Part shown: positions 7,997 through 16,133 of the stretch, piece by piece
How positions within the stretch are numbered: the first letter of the stretch is position 1
Layout of the letters: each line of letters begins with the position of its first letter
Assembly: GCA_040376705.1 (NCBI GenBank)
Contig: JBEIQE010000004.1
Location: forward strand, 1-64,000
DNA from: JBEIQE01 sp040376705
GTDB taxonomy: Bacteria > Pseudomonadota > Alphaproteobacteria > UBA2400
DNA length: 64,000 nt
Direction: 5' to 3'
The notes under the pieces: model-generated
Told to the model about the DNA's origin: nothing
Databases searched by the model: none
What the model saw: only the letters and a program-made list of their open reading frames with translations
Program-made: the position numbers and the translations under genes

Positions 7997-9388
7997 TCAG
8001 AACAGTACCAGCGTGGCGAGGCCGAGAAATCCGACGAATCCAACTACATCCGTTACGGTGGTCAGGAAAACCGCACTGGCGACGGCGGGGTCGATACCAA
8101 AGCGGCGCAGGACAATCGGAATCATTGCGCCCGAGAAACCAGCCGCCAACAGATTGAGAATCATGGCTGAGCCGATAACAAAACCAAGAGGTACACTACC
8201 GAACCAGAAGAAGGCGACAAACCCCATGATCAGAGCAAAGGCCATGCCGTTGATAAAACCAATACGGCTTTCGCGCAGAATGATACGCCAGTAATTACTC
8301 GGCACCAGCTCCTGTGTTGCCAGTGCGCGCACAGCCACAGTCAGCGTCTGCGTACCCGCGTTACCACCCATTGAGGCAACAATCGGCATCAACACTGCAA
8401 GAGCGACAACCTGCTGCAACGAGGCCTCGAACATACCAATCGCGAGTGAGGCCAAAACTGCAGTGAGCAGGTTGACGAACAGCCACGAGAAACGCGAGCG
8501 CGTAACCTGCATAACATCGTCATGAATACTTTCTTCGGCAGCAATACCGCCCATGGCGCGGATGTCCTCATCGACCTCCTGCTCCATCACCTCAACCGCG
8601 TCATCGATGGTGATAACACCCAGCAGCCTGTCCTCGGCATCGACAACCGGGGCCGACTGCATACGGTAGCGCTTGAAGAGATGCGCAATTTCTTCGCGAT
8701 CCATGGTGACCGGAATATGCCGCGTTTCTTCATGCATAATATCGCGGATTTTGACGCCGCGGCTGGCGCGCAGCAGCTCATACAATGGCACAGTACCCGC
8801 AACCTTGCGCCAGGGATCGACCACTATGACGTCGTGGAATTCAAGCGGCAGTTCATCCGCCTGCTCTTGTACCCAATCGAGTGTTTTACCAATCGTCCAG
8901 TCTTCAGGCACGGCAACAACTTCGCGCTGCATCAGGCGGCCGGCTGACTCTTCAGGGTAAGTAAGCGCGTTTTCTACCTGTTCACGTTCTTCGGTTGGCA
9001 GATTGGCGATAACTGCCGCACGCTGCTCATCATCGAGATCTTCAACGAAGTCGACCGCGTCGTCTGAATCAAGATCAGCCACAGCGGCAGCAATCTCGCG
9101 CGGGCCAAGACGCTCGAGCACTTCATCGCGAATTTCTGAAGCAAGCTGGGAAAGTGTTTCAGCATCTATCTGCTCCTTGAGCAGGCCGATCATGATCTGG
9201 CGGTCGTCATAGCTGCTCAGCTCGAGCAGGCCTGCGAGATCAACCGGCGGCAGATTTCCGGCCAGATCAATGATCTTGGCAACTTCGCCTTTAGCCAGCC
9301 ACTCATGTACTTGAAGAACAGTAGTTGCAGAGACGACAGGAAGCATCTCTGAATTCTGGGGGGGCTGGTTCTCTGTAAAATCGGCCAT
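7997..9388 (-). CDS. mgtE: MgtE family magnesium transporter
   Basis: Inner-membrane Mg2+ channel, gated by intracellular magnesium in known members. The 463-residue protein has the expected order: a cytoplasmic MgtE N domain (about residues 45-150, with acidic repeats such as DLDSDDAVDFVEDLDDEQR), a CBS-domain pair (about 155-280, with DEDIRAMGGIAAEES in the following plug helix), then about five membrane segments (about 300-463) with the conserved GGNAGTQTLTVAVRALA filter region. Length is typical (450-470). The ATG is preceded by AGGGGG. It lies between tRNA-Leu and ivd, all on the minus strand, with 27 nt before ivd, so read-through is possible. Confidence 0.93.
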   Translation of the reverse strand: MADFTENQPPQNSEMLPVVSATTVLQVHEWLAKGEVAKIIDLAGNLPPVDLAGLLELSSYDDRQIMIGLLKEQIDAETLSQLASEIRDEVLERLGPREIAAAVADLDSDDAVDFVEDLDDEQRAAVIANLPTEEREQVENALTYPEESAGRLMQREVVAVPEDWTIGKTLDWVQEQADELPLEFHDVIVVDPWRKVAGTVPLYELLRASRGVKIRDIMHEETRHIPVTMDREEIAHLFKRYRMQSAPVVDAEDRLLGVITIDDAVEVMEQEVDEDIRAMGGIAAEESIHDDVMQVTRSRFSWLFVNLLTAVLASLAIGMFEASLQQVVALAVLMPIVASMGGNAGTQTLTVAVRALATQELVPSNYWRIILRESRIGFINGMAFALIMGFVAFFWFGSVPLGFVIGSAMILNLLAAGFSGAMIPIVLRRFGIDPAVASAVFLTTVTDVVGFVGFLGLATLVLF

Positions 9389-9438
9389 GCCCGGCCCCCT
9401 ATCAACAAACTTGCGAGATTACATAGTAACGGGTTAAA

Positions 9439-9523
9439 TGGTGCGGTCGAGAAGACTCGAACTTCCAAGGGTTGCCCCACAGCGACCTCAACGCTGCGCG
9501 TCTACCAATTTCGCCACGACCGC
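9439..9523 (-). tRNA. tRNA-Leu (anticodon GAG)
   Basis: On the minus strand the 7-bp acceptor stem GCGGTCG pairs with CGACCGC, followed by discriminator A and an encoded CCA (9439-9441). The D arm (GGCGAAATTGGTAGACGC), the anticodon stem CAGCG/CGCTG with loop TTGAGGT (anticodon GAG), a variable arm of leucine type (TGGGGCAACCCT region) and the T arm containing GTTCGAGTC are all visible. The 85-nt class II shape fits leucine. It reads CUC/CUU codons. Confidence 0.95.
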
Positions 9524-9551
9524 ACACAGGTAGGCCGCCGAGATAGCAAAT

Positions 9552-10202
9552 ATGACAGTATCAGGCAAGCAAAACCCTCTCCCCGAGCCAGAATGGCTCA
9601 TTTCTTCGGCTCCTGTGCCTTATCCTGAGGCAATTGAGGCCATGGAAAGCCGTCTTTTGGCGATTCAGCAGGGTAAGGCCGCCGAACTGGTGTGGTTGCT
9701 CGAGCACCCCCCGCTTTACACCGCCGGTACCAGCGCAGTGGCGGCCGACCTGTTGGCCCCCCAGTTTCCGGTCTATGAGACCGGTCGTGGCGGGCAATAC
9801 ACCTATCATGGTCCCGGCCAGCGGATTGCCTATGTACTGCTCGACCTGAACCAGCGCGGGCGCGATGTGCGCTGCTATGTGCATAACCTTGAGGAATGGG
9901 TCATCCGCGCCCTGCAGCGCCTCGACGTGCAGGCCGTGCGGCGCGAGGGCCGCGTAGGCCTGTGGGTGCCGCGCACCGCAACTGAGGATGACAAGATTGC
10001 CGCTATCGGTGTGCGCATCAAGCGCTGGGTCACCATGCATGGTGTGGCAATTAACGTCAGCCCTGACCTCTCACACTACGCCGGCATCGTACCCTGCGGC
10101 ATTAAAGAGCACGGCATTACATCGCTCAAGGTGCTGGGCAAAGACAGCACCCTGCAAATCATGGACACGGCACTTAAAGCTGCATGGGATGAAGTGTTTT
10201 AA
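9552..10202 (+). CDS. lipB: Octanoyltransferase LipB
   Basis: Transfers octanoyl groups from acyl carrier protein to lipoyl domains of 2-oxoacid dehydrogenases and GcvH, the first step of lipoate synthesis. The 216-residue protein contains RGGQYTYHGPGQRIAYVLLD (residues 79-98), the catalytic lysine in KIAAIGVRI (Lys148) and the thioester cysteine in GIVPCGI (Cys182). Length is typical. It is divergent from the tRNA-Leu gene, and its last 4 nt overlap the end of the converging unknown gene. No strong Shine-Dalgarno precedes the chosen ATG; a later Met at residue 31 is unlikely because the N-terminus aligns with the family. Confidence 0.93.
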   Translation: MTVSGKQNPLPEPEWLISSAPVPYPEAIEAMESRLLAIQQGKAAELVWLLEHPPLYTAGTSAVAADLLAPQFPVYETGRGGQYTYHGPGQRIAYVLLDLNQRGRDVRCYVHNLEEWVIRALQRLDVQAVRREGRVGLWVPRTATEDDKIAAIGVRIKRWVTMHGVAINVSPDLSHYAGIVPCGIKEHGITSLKVLGKDSTLQIMDTALKAAWDEVF

Positions 10203-10882
10203 GCAGGCTTGAGCAGCGGCAAATTTTTAGCAACCGAGAAGCGCATGGTATCGGCGTACTCTCCATCACCACGTGGCTCTGGCATAAAGCCATGATTAGC
10301 CACAACACGCTGCATCATGCGCTCGCCCGAGGGCGAGAATGAACCGAGATAGTGCACCTCGTTACGGCCAAGCTCAGCTGCCCAAGCCAGCGCTGCAAAC
10401 TGCACGATTGGGCCTAAGCGCCCGCGCAACGGATGCTCATAAAAAGGTGGCCCAACGACAACACCTACGGCCATCACACCCTTATCATCGTGCCGTTCAC
10501 GCACGGTTGTTAGCGCCAACCCGCACAACTGGCCATCACCCCATACTGCCAGCTCAAACCGGTGCGGTGCCCAGCTATAGGGCATTTCGTCGAGCACAGG
10601 CTTGCCCGCTAGTTGCCGGTAAGTGACAAAATTCTCGAATATCTCTGCGCGATAGCGCTGCGGGTCGGAGAGGTTATCCTCATCAATAAGCGGCATCCAC
10701 TGCTGTTCCATGGCGGCATGCACCGCAGGCGTCAGGCCTGTGAGCTGCACATGGCCCTTAATATCGGGCAACTTGGCTTCAATAGATTGAAGAGCGACCG
10801 TATAGGCATGCCGACGCAAATTACGGAAGTAACGGTTTTGTACATTGTGATTAAAGGCAGTAAAGGCGCGCTGCGGCACCAT
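10199..10882 (-). CDS. Hypothetical protein, possible GNAT-like fold
   Basis: Unrecognised 227-residue soluble protein. The region around residues 110-200 has alternating strands and helices: FELAVWGDGQLCGLALTTV, then GVMAVGVVVGPP, then a helix followed by NEVHYLGSFSPSGERMMQR, a layout reminiscent of an acetyltransferase. The usual pyrophosphate-loop glycine pattern is not clear, so this is tentative. It is the second gene after the 139-residue gene, with a gap of 2 nt, and overlaps lipB tail to tail by 4 nt. Confidence 0.6.
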   Translation of the reverse strand: MVPQRAFTAFNHNVQNRYFRNLRRHAYTVALQSIEAKLPDIKGHVQLTGLTPAVHAAMEQQWMPLIDEDNLSDPQRYRAEIFENFVTYRQLAGKPVLDEMPYSWAPHRFELAVWGDGQLCGLALTTVRERHDDKGVMAVGVVVGPPFYEHPLRGRLGPIVQFAALAWAAELGRNEVHYLGSFSPSGERMMQRVVANHGFMPEPRGDGEYADTMRFSVAKNLPLLKPA

Positions 10883-10884
10883 GC

Positions 10885-11304
10885 TTAAAGGCCGCTGGCA
10901 ATGGTCGAGACATAGCCCGAAATATCGCGCAGCAGCATCTGGTAGTTGCTCTTGTCGATAATCCAGCGGCGGCCAATTCCGGTAGAGGCACCAAAACTAT
11001 CCAATGGCGGCAGGTAATCGAGTACCGCAATCACATCACTGCGGCCACTTACGGGATGGAATGATTCACGCAAAAACTCAGTCAGCGCCATAAGGGTATT
11101 TTTTACCTGCACCGGCTCAACCACGAAAGCAATCGGACGTGCGGCAGTTGCGCGGCCAATGCGTGAAACAACGAGTGTTAGAAGGGCTTCGTCTGCACAT
11201 TCCTCAGGGATACCGAGGTCGTGGCGCATTTCCTCATGCCAGGAAATCTGCGGCACATCGCCAAGCAGCTTGCTGATCATTTCGGGAAACACTGAATCTG
11301 TCAT
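10885..11304 (-). CDS. Hypothetical 139-residue protein
   Basis: Not recognised. It is a soluble, mixed alpha/beta protein of 139 residues with no signal peptide or membrane segment. It begins MTDSVFPEMISKLLGDVPQI; the middle has ARPIAFVVEPVQVKNTLMAL and a RSDVIAVLDYLPPLDSFG strand-loop segment. It is followed after 2 nt by the 227-residue unknown gene, and both probably form one transcript with infA upstream (gap of 78 nt). It may be an interacting partner of its neighbour; this is positional inference only. Confidence 0.6.
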   Translation of the reverse strand: MTDSVFPEMISKLLGDVPQISWHEEMRHDLGIPEECADEALLTLVVSRIGRATAARPIAFVVEPVQVKNTLMALTEFLRESFHPVSGRSDVIAVLDYLPPLDSFGASTGIGRRWIIDKSNYQMLLRDISGYVSTIASGL

Positions 11305-11382
11305 AGAGAGACCCTAGCAAACCGTATACAGCAACCTCAAAGCCTATTTATAGCTAACGAGAAAAAAGCTGCAGAATTAACC

Positions 11383-11604
11383 TTACTTGTGGCGGAACTT
11401 GATACGGCCCTTGGTTAAATCATACGGGGTCATCTCAACAGTAACCTTATCGCCCACCAACACGCGAATGCGGTTGCGGCGCATGTTTCCCGACGTATGG
11501 GCAAGAATAATATGGCCATTCGTTTCCAGCTCCACGCGGAAGGTTGCGTTGGGCAACAACTCCCGAACGGTACCTGAGAACTCGATCAATTCTTCTTTTG
11601 CCAT
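11383..11604 (-). CDS. infA: Translation initiation factor IF-1
   Basis: IF-1 occupies the ribosomal A site during initiation. The 73-residue protein starts MAKEELIEFSGTV and contains the conserved NATFRVELENG-type strand and IRVLVGDKVTVEMTPYDL, ending in KGRIKFRHK: a complete S1/OB fold. A longer frame begins six codons upstream at 11622, but that ATG has no Shine-Dalgarno sequence; the chosen ATG has GGAG about 12 nt upstream and gives the family's N-terminus. It sits downstream of dcd, murA and UPF0262 on the same strand, a common alphaproteobacterial neighbourhood. Confidence 0.93.
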   Translation of the reverse strand: MAKEELIEFSGTVRELLPNATFRVELETNGHIILAHTSGNMRRNRIRVLVGDKVTVEMTPYDLTKGRIKFRHK

Positions 11605-11701
11605 GCGACTCGGTAACTCCATATAAACAGCGGCGTATTGGTGCCCCGCCAGCTAGGCAACGTCAAGCTAATAATACACATTTTTGCTATAATTCAGTAA
11701 C

Positions 11702-12181
11702 TTAGCGGGCAAACTCCCGCAAATTGAGCACACAAATCAGGGTAAACAGCCGCCGCGCGGTCTCGGCGTCCACTTCTATATAGTCGGCCAGCCGCTCGCG
11801 CACCAGTTCGGCCCCGTCATTATGGAGGCCGCGACGGCCCATATCGATGGTCTCGAGTCCGCTTAAATGGTGCTGCTTCTGCGCACTGAAATAGGCCTCA
11901 CAGACGGCAAAATACTCTTTAATCAAGCCGCGGAACGGGCTGAGCGGCAGGCGCATATCCTCCAGCTGCTCGCCATCAATCCCGTGGATATCCAACTGCA
12001 GGCGGCCATCAATAACCGAGAGGCGCAGGTGGTATGGCCCGGCATTGGGCGCTGACTTAACGATAAAGCTGTTTTCTTCCAGCAGGTCGCTGATGGCAGT
12101 CATCCGCTCGCGCCGGATATCCTCATTCCATTGGATATTCTGCACTTCATCGAGTTCGACTGTAACCAGCGACTGCTTCAT
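11702..12181 (-). CDS. UPF0262 family protein
   Basis: Conserved alphaproteobacterial protein of unknown function (UPF0262), 159 residues, usual length about 155-165. The pattern WNEDIRRERMTAISDLLEEN followed by GPYHLRLSVIDGRLQLDI is typical as I recall it. It is soluble, without a signal peptide. Its ATG overlaps the murA TGA (ATGA, 12178-12181), so it is translationally coupled to murA; in this lineage the gene is commonly found near murA and hisD. Its function cannot be read from the sequence. Confidence 0.8.
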   Translation of the reverse strand: MKQSLVTVELDEVQNIQWNEDIRRERMTAISDLLEENSFIVKSAPNAGPYHLRLSVIDGRLQLDIHGIDGEQLEDMRLPLSPFRGLIKEYFAVCEAYFSAQKQHHLSGLETIDMGRRGLHNDGAELVRERLADYIEVDAETARRLFTLICVLNLREFAR

Positions 12182-13446
12182 GCCGCCTCAGCGGTCTTGA
12201 AACGCTCGATCTGTGCGCCGCAAGCGGCCAGCTTCTGCTCGAGCTTCTCGTAGCCACGGTCGAGATGGTAAATACGGCTCACGGTGGTTTCGCCCTCGGC
12301 TACCAAGCCAGCCATAACCAGCGAGACTGAGGCGCGCAGGTCAGTCGCCATCACCTCGGCACCTTTAAGCTTAGGCACGCCACGTACGAGTGCAGATGTA
12401 CCATGCACTGTAATATTAGCGCCCATACGCACCAGCTCGGGTACATGCATGAAGCGGTTTTCAAAGATGGTTTCGGTCACCATCGACGCGCCTTCGGCTA
12501 CCGTCATAAGTGCCATGAACTGTGCCTGCATGTCGGTAGCAAAGCCGGGGAACGGCTCGGTCATGGCGTCCGTACCCATCAGCTTGCCGGGACGGCTTAC
12601 GCGCACGCCCTTCTCGGTCTGCTCCATCTTCACGCCGGCATGCTGCAGCACACTCTGTGCGGCAGCAAAATGCGCCGCACGCGCGCCGAGCAACTCAACA
12701 TCGCCGCCGGTAATGGCTGCTGCCATGGCGTAGGTGGCGGCTTCAATACGATCAGGGATGATGTCATGTACAGCCGCGTTCAGGCTGCCAACACCGGTAA
12801 TGCGCAGCGTATCGCTACCCACGCCTTCAATCTTGGCACCCATCTTGATCAGGCACTCGGCCAGATCAGTCACCTCAGGCTCGCGGGCCGCGTTAACCAG
12901 CTCGGTATCACCCTTGGCCAGTGTGGCTGCCATCATCAGGCTTTCGGTGGCACCAACCGAAACAAACGGGAATACATAACGGGTACCAATCAGGCCCTTG
13001 GGCGCACGCGCCTTGATATAGCCATTCTCAAGTTCAATCGCCGCGCCCATGGCGGTGAGGCCCGAGATATACTGATCAACCGGGCGGCTACCAATTGCAC
13101 AGCCACCGGGCAGAGAGACATCGGCCTCGCCCATACGCGCTAAAAGCGGTGCGAGCACAAAAATAGATGCACGCATTTTGCGCACAATCTCATACGGCGC
13201 GACAGTGCTGGTAAAATTAGCGGCTGTGAGCTTGATCATATTGCCGTCATCAGTCGCCTCTACGCCCAGCTGCTCAAGCAGGCCGACCATCGAGAGAATA
13301 TCGGATACGCGCGGCAGATTGCCTAGCGACAGGCCACCCTTGGTAAGCAGCGCAGCCGGCATAAGTGCCAGAGCAGCATTCTTGGCACCGCCGATAGCGA
13401 TTTGGCCACGTAGCGGGTTACCGCCAGTTACACGGATCTTGTCCAT
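12178..13446 (-). CDS. murA: UDP-N-acetylglucosamine 1-carboxyvinyltransferase
   Basis: First committed step of peptidoglycan synthesis: transfers enolpyruvate from PEP to UDP-GlcNAc in the cytoplasm. The 422-residue protein has the substrate-binding KNAAL at residues 22-26 and the flexible catalytic loop LPGGCAIGSRPVDQY with Cys116, the residue attacked by fosfomycin. The C-terminal half has PFPGFATDMQAQFMAL and ending pattern DRGYEKLEQKLAACGA. Length is typical. Its ATG shares one base with the dcd stop (TAATG), and its stop overlaps the UPF0262 start, so dcd, murA and UPF0262 form one operon. Confidence 0.96.
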   Translation of the reverse strand: MDKIRVTGGNPLRGQIAIGGAKNAALALMPAALLTKGGLSLGNLPRVSDILSMVGLLEQLGVEATDDGNMIKLTAANFTSTVAPYEIVRKMRASIFVLAPLLARMGEADVSLPGGCAIGSRPVDQYISGLTAMGAAIELENGYIKARAPKGLIGTRYVFPFVSVGATESLMMAATLAKGDTELVNAAREPEVTDLAECLIKMGAKIEGVGSDTLRITGVGSLNAAVHDIIPDRIEAATYAMAAAITGGDVELLGARAAHFAAAQSVLQHAGVKMEQTEKGVRVSRPGKLMGTDAMTEPFPGFATDMQAQFMALMTVAEGASMVTETIFENRFMHVPELVRMGANITVHGTSALVRGVPKLKGAEVMATDLRASVSLVMAGLVAEGETTVSRIYHLDRGYEKLEQKLAACGAQIERFKTAEAA

Positions 13447-14024
13447 TAAACGATAACCTCTTCCTTAGCGAGAATACGTGGCAGGGTTACACCGCGCTGG
13501 CCCATGTACTTGCCGCCACGGTCCTTGTACGAAACTTCGCACTCGCTATCGCCCTTGAAGAACAGGAACTGGCACAGGCCTTCGTTCGCATAAACCTTGG
13601 CGGGCAGCGGTGTGGTATTCGAAATTTCAAGCGTTACATGCCCCTCCCACTCAGGCTCGAGCGGGGTAACGTTCACAATCAGGCCGCAACGGGCATAGGT
13701 GCTCTTGCCAAGGCAAACAACCAGCGTATCGCGCGGAATGCGGAAGTACTCAACCGTACGCGCCAGTGCAAAGCTGTTGGGCGGAATGATGCAGATGTCG
13801 GTATTGCGCTCAACGAAGCTCTTGGCCTCGAAGTTCTTGGGATCGATCATCGCGCTATCGACATTGGTGAAGATGCGGAACTCGGGAGCAACGCGCGCGT
13901 CGTACCCGTAAGACGACAGACCATAAGAGATCATGCCGTTGCCGCGCTGGCTTTCAACGAATGGCTCGATCATGCCCTTGGTGGTCGATTGTTCGCGGAT
14001 CCAGTGGTCGGGCATAATGGGCAT
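13446..14024 (-). CDS. dcd: dCTP deaminase
   Basis: Deaminates dCTP to dUTP for thymidylate synthesis. The 192-residue protein has SSYGYDARV (38-45) and the core GKSTYARCGLIVNVTPLEPE followed by GHVTLEISNTT, with the likely catalytic Glu133. The length matches E. coli Dcd (193). AGGAG lies 7 nt before the first ATG; the Met at residue 4 is a less likely start. It is the first gene of the dcd-murA-UPF0262 unit, divergent from the GT87-like gene; the 114-nt gap should hold both promoters, but I see no clear boxes. Confidence 0.95.
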   Translation of the reverse strand: MPIMPDHWIREQSTTKGMIEPFVESQRGNGMISYGLSSYGYDARVAPEFRIFTNVDSAMIDPKNFEAKSFVERNTDICIIPPNSFALARTVEYFRIPRDTLVVCLGKSTYARCGLIVNVTPLEPEWEGHVTLEISNTTPLPAKVYANEGLCQFLFFKGDSECEVSYKDRGGKYMGQRGVTLPRILAKEEVIV

Positions 14025-14138
14025 GAAAGTCTCCTAGAGAAAATAGTGCTGGTTTGTAGCGCGCAGACACGGCTTTCTCAACTGCGACTCGGCGTCAGGG
14101 CGTGACCTAAAGTGTTAAAACTGCTAAGTGCTTAATCC

Positions 14139-15305
14139 ATGAGCCTGCGCGCCAAAATAGCCAATGAACTCAATAGCCCAGAGATGCTGAAATTCCTCGG
14201 GCAGATGATGCTGGCACTCGGGATAGCCGTAATTGCCCTGCGCCCGCTGATTTTTGCCGGGACCCCCTATCTGTGGGGTGGCGATTACAACACCTTTTGG
14301 GCGGCCAGCTGGCTGGCCCAGCACGACGGCCTGACGCAGCTTTACGGCACCAAAATGCTGGAAAACATCCCTACCCTGACTGCGCCCGCTCCGCCCTGGT
14401 TCTACCCGCCGCCTATGCTGCTGCTGGTCTACCCTGCAGCTTGGCTGCCGTTCATCTACTCTTATGCAGTCTTTGTGGGCCTCAGCCTTTTGGCAGCGAT
14501 TGCAATCTGGAAATGCTGGAAGCTTGAGCGCCTTTACCTGCTGCTCTTGCTCGCGGCACCGGTTACACTTCTAAACATCCTCTATGGGCAAAACGGGCTG
14601 ATAACCGGCGCGCTGTGGATAGGCGGGTTGCTGCTACTGCCGAAAAAACCCTTCATCGCGGGATGTGTGCTCGGGCTGCTGGTTATCAAACCGCAGCTGA
14701 TTGTGCTGGCCCCACTGCTGCTCTTGGTTAGCCGCAACTGGAGCGCGCTGGCAGGATTTGTGTTCAGCGCCACGCTGCTGATGAATATCAGCTGGTTTAC
14801 TTTCGGGCCTGAGGTATGGCTCCATTTCGTCAGCAACGCCTCAGGCGTAACAGCGCTTATGCAAACCGGTAGTGTTATTGACGTCACCAAAATCGGTTCG
14901 CTCTACATGGCTGCGCGTATGGCAGGCGATAGCCATATCGAGGCACTAATCGGGCATAGTCTGTTTGCCCTGCTGGCGATTATCATCTGCTGCCACCTGT
15001 GGTCTAAGCGTGATGTAGCTTTTGGTCTTAAGGCAGCTGCCGCACTGGTGACTGTACTGCTGATTACGCCCTACCAGTTCATTTACGACCTGACCCTGCT
15101 GTTGGGTGCAATAGTGTTCTGGTATCAGACAACCGGCCATAAATGGCGTGGGCTGGATCGTTTTTGTGTATGGCTGCTGTGGCTAAGCCCGCTGCTGGCG
15201 CAAGGTATGGCCAGCACCATCGGCATTGGCTGCCTGCCCGCCATACTCATGCTCGCGCTCTGGCAGATTGCTGCTAGCCAAGATACTGGAACAAAGCCAG
15301 CATAA
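14139..15305 (+). CDS. GT87-like polytopic membrane glycosyltransferase
   Basis: Integral membrane protein of 388 residues with about ten hydrophobic segments. The early periplasmic loop GGDYNTFWAASWLAQHDGL (47-65) has the acidic residue and aromatic pattern of GT-C fold, DUF2029/GT87 enzymes, which transfer a sugar (often mannose) from a polyprenyl phosphate donor. PPWFYPPPMLLLVYP (84-98) is also common in this family. It ends by overlapping the converging uppP gene by 32 nt; uppP recycles undecaprenyl carrier. Acceptor and sugar are unknown. No strong Shine-Dalgarno sequence is seen, so the start is provisional. Confidence 0.72.
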   Translation: MSLRAKIANELNSPEMLKFLGQMMLALGIAVIALRPLIFAGTPYLWGGDYNTFWAASWLAQHDGLTQLYGTKMLENIPTLTAPAPPWFYPPPMLLLVYPAAWLPFIYSYAVFVGLSLLAAIAIWKCWKLERLYLLLLLAAPVTLLNILYGQNGLITGALWIGGLLLLPKKPFIAGCVLGLLVIKPQLIVLAPLLLLVSRNWSALAGFVFSATLLMNISWFTFGPEVWLHFVSNASGVTALMQTGSVIDVTKIGSLYMAARMAGDSHIEALIGHSLFALLAIIICCHLWSKRDVAFGLKAAAALVTVLLITPYQFIYDLTLLLGAIVFWYQTTGHKWRGLDRFCVWLLWLSPLLAQGMASTIGIGCLPAILMLALWQIAASQDTGTKPA

Positions 15306-16074
15306 CCACACCAGCGATAATCCGGTACCAGGCAAACACCTCAAATCCGTGTTTGGTCAGCCAGCCGATAAACGCCTTGATCACGATGATGGCGGTGATG
15401 AACGAGGTGACCAGGCCAATCGCCATCGACTGGAAATCGCTTACCTGCAGCGTATCGTACTGCTTGAACAGCACCAGTACACCCGCGCCAATGAGTGTGG
15501 GGATGGCGAGGAAGAACGAGAATTCAGCCGCTGCCTTGCGATCAACACCCAGCAGTGTTGCGCCCACAATCGTCGCGCCCGAGCGCGAAACACCGGGGAT
15601 CATGGCGATGCACTGGAACAAGCCGATTTTAAAGGCGGTGAGCAAAGTCAGATCATCAACCGTATGCATAACGGGCGCGGGCTTTTTCTTCTCTACCAGC
15701 AGCATGAGGATACCGCCCACAATAAGCGAGATACACACAACATTTACGTTAAACAGATACTCAGTGATGTAATCGCTAAGCAGCAAGCCCAACACGGCCG
15801 CCGGGAAGAAGCCCACGGTTACAGCCAGAGCAAACTTCTGCGCGACCTTATCGTGCGTGATGCCAATAACCGTAGACCACAGCTTGGCGAAGTAGAGGAT
15901 AATAACAGCCAAGATCGCGCCGGTCTGGATAACCACCTCGAAGACTTCGCTTTCGGGCATGCCCAGTAGCTTGGCCGTGAGAATGAGATGGCCAGTGGAT
16001 GAAACCGGCAAAAACTCGGTCACACCTTCGACGATGCCCATAATTGCGGCATGAATAACTTGAGTTAAATCCAC
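15274..16074 (-). CDS. uppP: Undecaprenyl-diphosphatase UppP (BacA)
   Basis: Inner-membrane phosphatase that converts undecaprenyl pyrophosphate to the monophosphate carrier for cell-wall and polysaccharide synthesis. The 266-residue protein has EGVTEFLPVSSTGHL (16-30, with the E-x-x-x-E motif) and PGVSRSGAT (160-168, with Arg164), both catalytic signatures, and about eight membrane segments. The start is GTG (16072-16074) with GGAGG 6 nt upstream; this Shine-Dalgarno is in the 3' arm of a hairpin. It follows a DUF2336 gene with a 59-nt gap and may share its transcript. Confidence 0.94.
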   Translation of the reverse strand: MDLTQVIHAAIMGIVEGVTEFLPVSSTGHLILTAKLLGMPESEVFEVVIQTGAILAVIILYFAKLWSTVIGITHDKVAQKFALAVTVGFFPAAVLGLLLSDYITEYLFNVNVVCISLIVGGILMLLVEKKKPAPVMHTVDDLTLLTAFKIGLFQCIAMIPGVSRSGATIVGATLLGVDRKAAAEFSFFLAIPTLIGAGVLVLFKQYDTLQVSDFQSMAIGLVTSFITAIIVIKAFIGWLTKHGFEVFAWYRIIAGVVMLALFQYLG

Positions 16075-16080
16075 TTAGGG

Positions 16081-16102
16081 CCTCCGTGATGATGCACGGA
16101 GG
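16081..16102 (-). promoter_or_regulatory. Hairpin that encloses the uppP ribosome binding site
   Basis: A perfect 8-bp stem, CCTCCGTG with CACGGAGG and a 6-nt loop, lies between the DUF2336 stop and the uppP GTG start. The 3' arm on the minus strand contains the GGAGG Shine-Dalgarno 6 nt before the GTG. No T run follows, so it is more likely a translational control element, RNA processing site or short REP-like palindrome than a terminator. Confidence 0.5.
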
Positions 16103-16133
16103 AGTAGCCGGACACACGGCTCAGAGCAAGTGT

